Positions 5,397 to 8,389 of a stretch of 8,389 nucleotides of DNA are shown in pieces. Made by a program: the position numbers and the translations under genes. The notes beneath the pieces are model-generated. The model saw only the letters and a program-made list of their open reading frames with translations, ran no database searches and was not told the origin of the DNA. This stretch comes from Planctomycetota bacterium (GTDB taxonomy: Bacteria > Planctomycetota > Phycisphaerae > Phycisphaerales > SM1A02), in the NCBI GenBank assembly GCA_003671065.1, contig QWPU01000127.1, positions 1 to 8,389 of the forward strand, written 5' to 3'. The stretch's first letter is position 1; each line of letters begins with the position of its first letter.

Positions 5397-6113
5397 ATGT
5401 CGACTACCAAGGCTGCATCCGTCAACAGTCTCATGTCCAAAGCGGAACACGCTCTGGCGAGAAACCAGTGGTTTGAAGCAGAGCGCATCGCTGCCCGCGC
5501 GCTCGATATGGCACGAGGCGAGGGTGATTTCAATCTCATGGCGCGAATCGTGTTACCGCTTCAAGAAGCGCGGCGCCAGCGCATGCAGATTGTCCACGAC
5601 TCACGCAAAGTGATCCCGCTTCAAGTAGGTCTACTTGAAGAGCGCGAGCTCGGCACATTCTGTTACCTGGTGCAAGCACCAAATGTGGGCGCAGACGCAC
5701 GGCGCTTGCGATTACTCGCGCTCGAGCGCGAGATTCCAGCGCTGTTTCTGTGCCGCGAACCCAAGACCCAACTCGGCCTCTGTCCCATCGTCGCGATCGG
5801 ACAAGTCACGATCCGCACGCGCATTGATCCGCCGCGAACATGGGACAAGCCAACACTCGCGTGGTACATCGATGCGTGCGAGCAACTAGGTGACGCGGCC
5901 ATCGAAACACTCGATCGCGGCGCCGAACTTTCCAAGCAAGTGGATGCGCTGCTCGAACGCCTTGACACGGTGCCCGATCACGAGAAGCTTCATCAAGTGC
6001 TTGCGGAGACGTGCAAGGAAGCTGCGCGTTTCTATGTGCGCGGCACTGTTCCAGCGCGAACCGCAGTGCGCATTCGTACGGGTGAAGAAGCTGCCGCGCC
6101 GATCGACGAGTGA
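5397..6113 (+). CDS. Hypothetical protein with TPR-like N-terminal helices
   Basis: The protein has 238 residues from ATG 5397. A GTG at 5370 would add nine residues encoded partly by the tandem repeat; the ATG is preferred because GAGAAAGG lies just upstream. Residues about 12-55 (LMSKAEHALARNQWFEAERIAARALDMAR) have the A-W/F-A spacing of a tetratricopeptide-like helical hairpin. Residues 70-160 look like an alpha/beta domain with strands such as VIPLQVGLL, GTFCYLVQAP, IPALFLC and CPIVAIGQVTIRTRI. Residues 160-225 are helical again (AWYIDACEQLGDAAI..., and LHQVLAETCKEAARFYVRG). There is no signal peptide or membrane segment and no catalytic motif that I recognise. The TPR-like part suggests protein binding. 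It is the last gene of the plus-strand series and faces the M24 peptidase gene tail to tail with 18 nt between stop codons; no terminator hairpin is visible there. The family is unassigned. Confidence 0.75.
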   Translation: MSTTKAASVNSLMSKAEHALARNQWFEAERIAARALDMARGEGDFNLMARIVLPLQEARRQRMQIVHDSRKVIPLQVGLLEERELGTFCYLVQAPNVGADARRLRLLALEREIPALFLCREPKTQLGLCPIVAIGQVTIRTRIDPPRTWDKPTLAWYIDACEQLGDAAIETLDRGAELSKQVDALLERLDTVPDHEKLHQVLAETCKEAARFYVRGTVPARTAVRIRTGEEAAAPIDE

Positions 6114-6131
6114 GCGCGAGTGAAGCAACAC

Positions 6132-7277
6132 CTAGCGCCAGTCGAGACCTTCTTGCAGTCGATTGAAGTTCTCTGAGCCTGTCGCCGTGACCGCCACCAT
6201 GTCTTCAAGGCGAAGACCGCCAACATCAATCGCGTAGAGCCCAGGCTCAACGGTGAGCACATCGCCTTCAACAAGCGCAGGTGCTTTGTCCGCAAGCAGC
6301 GGCGGCTCATGCACGCCAAGCCCAATCCCGTGGCCTGTCCCGTGACTCATGACGGCGACCTTCGACAGCGCGGGTTGCCCCGCGAAGTAGCCGTGCTTGG
6401 CGAGCGCGGCGAGCGTCGCCGCGTGAACGGCTTCACCTGTGACACCGGGGCGTATTACCGCAATTGCAGCGCGCTTTGCATCGAGCACAGCCGCGTGCAT
6501 TGCTGCGACGATGGGCGGAACTGCACCATGCACGACGGTGCGAGTCATGTCGCCGTTGTAGAGCGTCGTGCGATTGCGCGGAAAGATATCAATGATGATT
6601 GGCTCGCTCGTCATGAGCATGCCGTGGCCGTGATCGTGGCAATCCGACCCTTGCGCGCCGCACGCGACAATCGACTCTGGATTCTCGTAACCGCGCTCAA
6701 GCAGATGCACATCGATGATCGAACGCAGACGATCCGCGCTCAGCGGCGCGCCATCATGCATCAGGGTGCCGTCACGCGCCGCGCTCGCACGGCCAACAAT
6801 CCGACACGCGCGCTCCATGATCTCTTCCGTCGCCGCTTGCGCTTGGCGAAGCCACTCCAACTCTTGCCTGTCCTTTGTACGCCGCTCGACGACGCCGAAT
6901 TCAACATCGCACTCGACAGAAATGCCTGCAAGCCGCATGAAGTGCGCATAGATCAACGGAAGTGAGCGATCCGCACGCACCGCCTTCACCCGATGAAAGG
7001 ACAGGCATGTTGCAACAGATTGCGCCGTTGCGGTCTCTCGATCGCCCGAGAGCCCTCCAGGAGGCGTGAAATCGGCGGGGCAATGGACGCTATCGACGCT
7101 CGCGCACTGGCGAGCGCGCTGCATCTCGATATCGCGAATGATGAGAAGCCGCTCCACACTGCCGTCCTCGCGCGGCAGCAATAGCAGCGCCGTTGGATCA
7201 CCAACTTTGAATCGAATCGCGTGATAGAGCGAGAGATTGGTGACAGGAATGCCTGCCATAACGATCGCAGTAGTCAT
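6132..7277 (-). CDS. M24-family metallopeptidase (Xaa-Pro aminopeptidase / creatinase fold)
   Basis: The protein has 381 residues from the ATG at 7277 (minus strand). Residues 1-130 form a creatinase-type N-terminal domain; 140-375 form the pita-bread catalytic domain. All five dinuclear-metal ligands of the family are visible: Asp230 (IIIDIFPR), Asp243 (NGDMTRTVVHG), His316 (HGTGHGIGLGVHEPP), Glu344 (TVEPGLY) and Glu358 (LRLEDMV). The HDHGHG stretch at 214-219 precedes them, where the family carries a catalytic His. The two Asp ligands are 13 residues apart, against 11 in E. coli PepP, so the loop is longer. Such enzymes usually remove an N-terminal residue before proline or cleave Xaa-Pro dipeptides in the cytoplasm; the exact substrate (aminopeptidase P, prolidase or other) cannot be told from sequence. 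No signal peptide is present. The gene lies 52 nt downstream of ettA on the same strand, possibly cotranscribed, with no clear ribosome binding site. Confidence 0.9.
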   Translation of the reverse strand: MTTAIVMAGIPVTNLSLYHAIRFKVGDPTALLLLPREDGSVERLLIIRDIEMQRARQCASVDSVHCPADFTPPGGLSGDRETATAQSVATCLSFHRVKAVRADRSLPLIYAHFMRLAGISVECDVEFGVVERRTKDRQELEWLRQAQAATEEIMERACRIVGRASAARDGTLMHDGAPLSADRLRSIIDVHLLERGYENPESIVACGAQGSDCHDHGHGMLMTSEPIIIDIFPRNRTTLYNGDMTRTVVHGAVPPIVAAMHAAVLDAKRAAIAVIRPGVTGEAVHAATLAALAKHGYFAGQPALSKVAVMSHGTGHGIGLGVHEPPLLADKAPALVEGDVLTVEPGLYAIDVGGLRLEDMVAVTATGSENFNRLQEGLDWR

Positions 7278-7329
7278 CCGCGCACTCTACCCGAGACCCA
7301 GAAGCGTCCAAACGCGAGGAGCACGCCCG

Positions 7330-8389
7330 TCACGAACGCGTGAGCTTGCGGTACTTCATTCGATGCGGTTGATCGGCTTCAGCGCCGAGCCGGCGATGTC
7401 GGTCCTCTTCGTAGCTCGTCCAGTTGCCATTGTGGAAATGCACCTTTGCATCGCCCTCAAACGCAATGATGTGGGTGGCAAGACGATCGAGGAACCAACG
7501 ATCGTGGCTGATGATGACGGCGGTTCCGACGAAGTTCTCCAACGCCTCTTCGAGTCCGCGCATGACGTTCACATCGAGATCGTTCGTCGGTTCATCGAGC
7601 AAAATCACATTCGCGCCTTGACGGAGCAATCGCGCCAAATGCACGCGATTGCGTTCACCGCCAGAGAGCGTGCCAACGAGTTTCTGCTGCTCAGTTCCAG
7701 CAAAACCAAAGCGCGCGACATACGCGCGGCTGTTCACCTTCACATTGCCAAGGCGAATTTCTTCGCTGCCGTCGGAAATCGCTTCCCACACATTCTTGTC
7801 GGCGGGAAGCGAATCTCGCGTCTGCTCGACATAGGCCAGCGAGACCGTATCGCCAACTTTAAATGAGCCCGCATCGGGCGTCTCAAGGCCCGTGATCATC
7901 TTGAAGAGCGTCGTCTTACCTGCGCCGTTAGGCCCAATGATTCCGACGATTGCGCCTGGTGGAATTGTGAAGTTCGCGTTCTCGAGCAGCAATGTGTCGC
8001 CGTACGCCTTCGACACACCCTTCGCTTCAATCACTAGATCACCCAGACGCGGTCCAGGCGGAATGTAAATTTCAATATCTTTGGCGCGCTGACCTTGATC
8101 TTCATTCAGCAATTTTTCATACGCGGTCACACGAGCCTTCGATTTGGACTGACGGCCCTTCGGATTCTGACGCACCCAATCGAGTTCGCGCGCAAGAGTC
8201 TTCTGCCGAAGCGTCTCTTGCTTATCTTTCATCGCGAGCCGCTTTAACTTCTGTTCAAGCCATCCTGTGTAATTTCCCTTGTAGGCAATCCCGATGCCGC
8301 AGTCGAGTTCAAGAATCCAACCAGCGACATTGTCGAGGAAGTACCGATCATGTGTGACCGCGATGACGGTGCCTGCATAACGCTTGAGA
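7330..8389 (-). CDS. ettA: ABC-F translation factor EttA, C-terminal part (5' end outside the window)
   Basis: The frame is open to the right edge, so 352 residues are visible out of a usual ~555; the ATG at 8232 is internal. The fragment begins at the end of the first ATPase domain (GTVIAVTHDRYFLDNVAGWILELD), followed by the linker with LDWVRQNPKGRQSKSKAR, the EttA-type P-site tRNA interaction region. The second ATPase domain follows. Positions in the visible part: Walker A GPNGAGKT at 152-159, signature LSGGE at 241-245, Walker B ILLDEP with Glu266, and switch His295 in ISHDRWFLDR. The end, RMKYRKLTRS, matches the family C-terminus. EttA binds the ribosomal E site and gates entry into elongation according to the ATP/ADP ratio; it is a soluble protein, not a transporter. 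The domain order, IPPGPRLGD motif and close match to E. coli EttA exclude Uup and other ABC-F types. The next gene on this strand is the M24 peptidase, 52 nt away. Confidence 0.95.
   Translation of the reverse strand, partial: LKRYAGTVIAVTHDRYFLDNVAGWILELDCGIGIAYKGNYTGWLEQKLKRLAMKDKQETLRQKTLARELDWVRQNPKGRQSKSKARVTAYEKLLNEDQGQRAKDIEIYIPPGPRLGDLVIEAKGVSKAYGDTLLLENANFTIPPGAIVGIIGPNGAGKTTLFKMITGLETPDAGSFKVGDTVSLAYVEQTRDSLPADKNVWEAISDGSEEIRLGNVKVNSRAYVARFGFAGTEQQKLVGTLSGGERNRVHLARLLRQGANVILLDEPTNDLDVNVMRGLEEALENFVGTAVIISHDRWFLDRLATHIIAFEGDAKVHFHNGNWTSYEEDRHRRLGAEADQPHRMKYRKLTRS

Noticed and set aside
6309..6965. Plus-strand 218-codon frame across the M24 gene
   Set aside because: It is a shadow of the minus-strand peptidase, which has all five metal ligands; the plus-strand translation is His/Arg/Cys-rich with no domain pattern.
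7304..7315. Inverted repeat GCGT-CCAA-ACGC between ettA and the M24 gene
   Set aside because: A 4-bp stem with no T-run is too weak to call a terminator.
7237..7866. Plus-strand 209-codon frame across ettA
   Set aside because: It lies antisense to ettA, whose Walker A, signature and Walker B motifs are intact; the plus-strand product is not protein-like.

Overview
The window is a GC-rich bacterial segment from a Gram-negative (LPS-making) organism. It carries the middle of an outer-membrane / lipid A gene cluster on the plus strand and two unrelated housekeeping genes on the minus strand. A fused LpxC-FabZ protein, two tandem OmpH/Skp-like genes, weak Shine-Dalgarno usage and two short lineage-restricted unknown genes are most compatible with a planctomycete (possibly Phycisphaerae-like). 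This taxonomic guess is an inference from gene content; no rRNA or other marker is present.

Left part (1-4564, plus strand): the 3' end of one OmpH/Skp-like periplasmic chaperone gene; a second complete OmpH-like gene with an N-terminal membrane segment; lpxD; a fused lpxC-fabZ; and lpxA. Spacing is tight (a 49-nt gap, then an overlap, then 5 nt, then about 100 nt), as expected of an operon. LpxA, LpxC and LpxD are the first three committed enzymes of lipid A synthesis and use 3-hydroxyacyl-ACP. FabZ consumes the same 3-hydroxyacyl-ACP for fatty acid elongation, so the fusion places the two competing uses of that pool in one polypeptide. OmpH/Skp proteins chaperone the outer-membrane proteins inserted alongside LPS.

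Middle part (4565-6113, plus strand): two uncharacterised genes of about 212 and 238 codons. A tandem 16-bp repeat built from GAGT/GTGA units lies directly between them. I do not recognise either family. The second has an N-terminal helical-hairpin region that looks TPR-like.

Right part (6114-8389, minus strand): a complete M24-family metallopeptidase (Xaa-Pro aminopeptidase/creatinase fold), convergent with the plus-strand genes and separated from them by 18 nt, and the C-terminal two-thirds of the ABC-F translation factor EttA, which runs off the right edge.

No mobile element, CRISPR array, tRNA or rRNA was found. No gap between genes exceeds about 150 nt. The most notable signals are: active-site divergences in the LpxC domain (Met at the otherwise conserved His19 position, and loss of the Gly-Gly-Ser motif); the identities of the acyl-chain 'ruler' residues in LpxA and LpxD; the simple-sequence repeat; and the two orphan genes.
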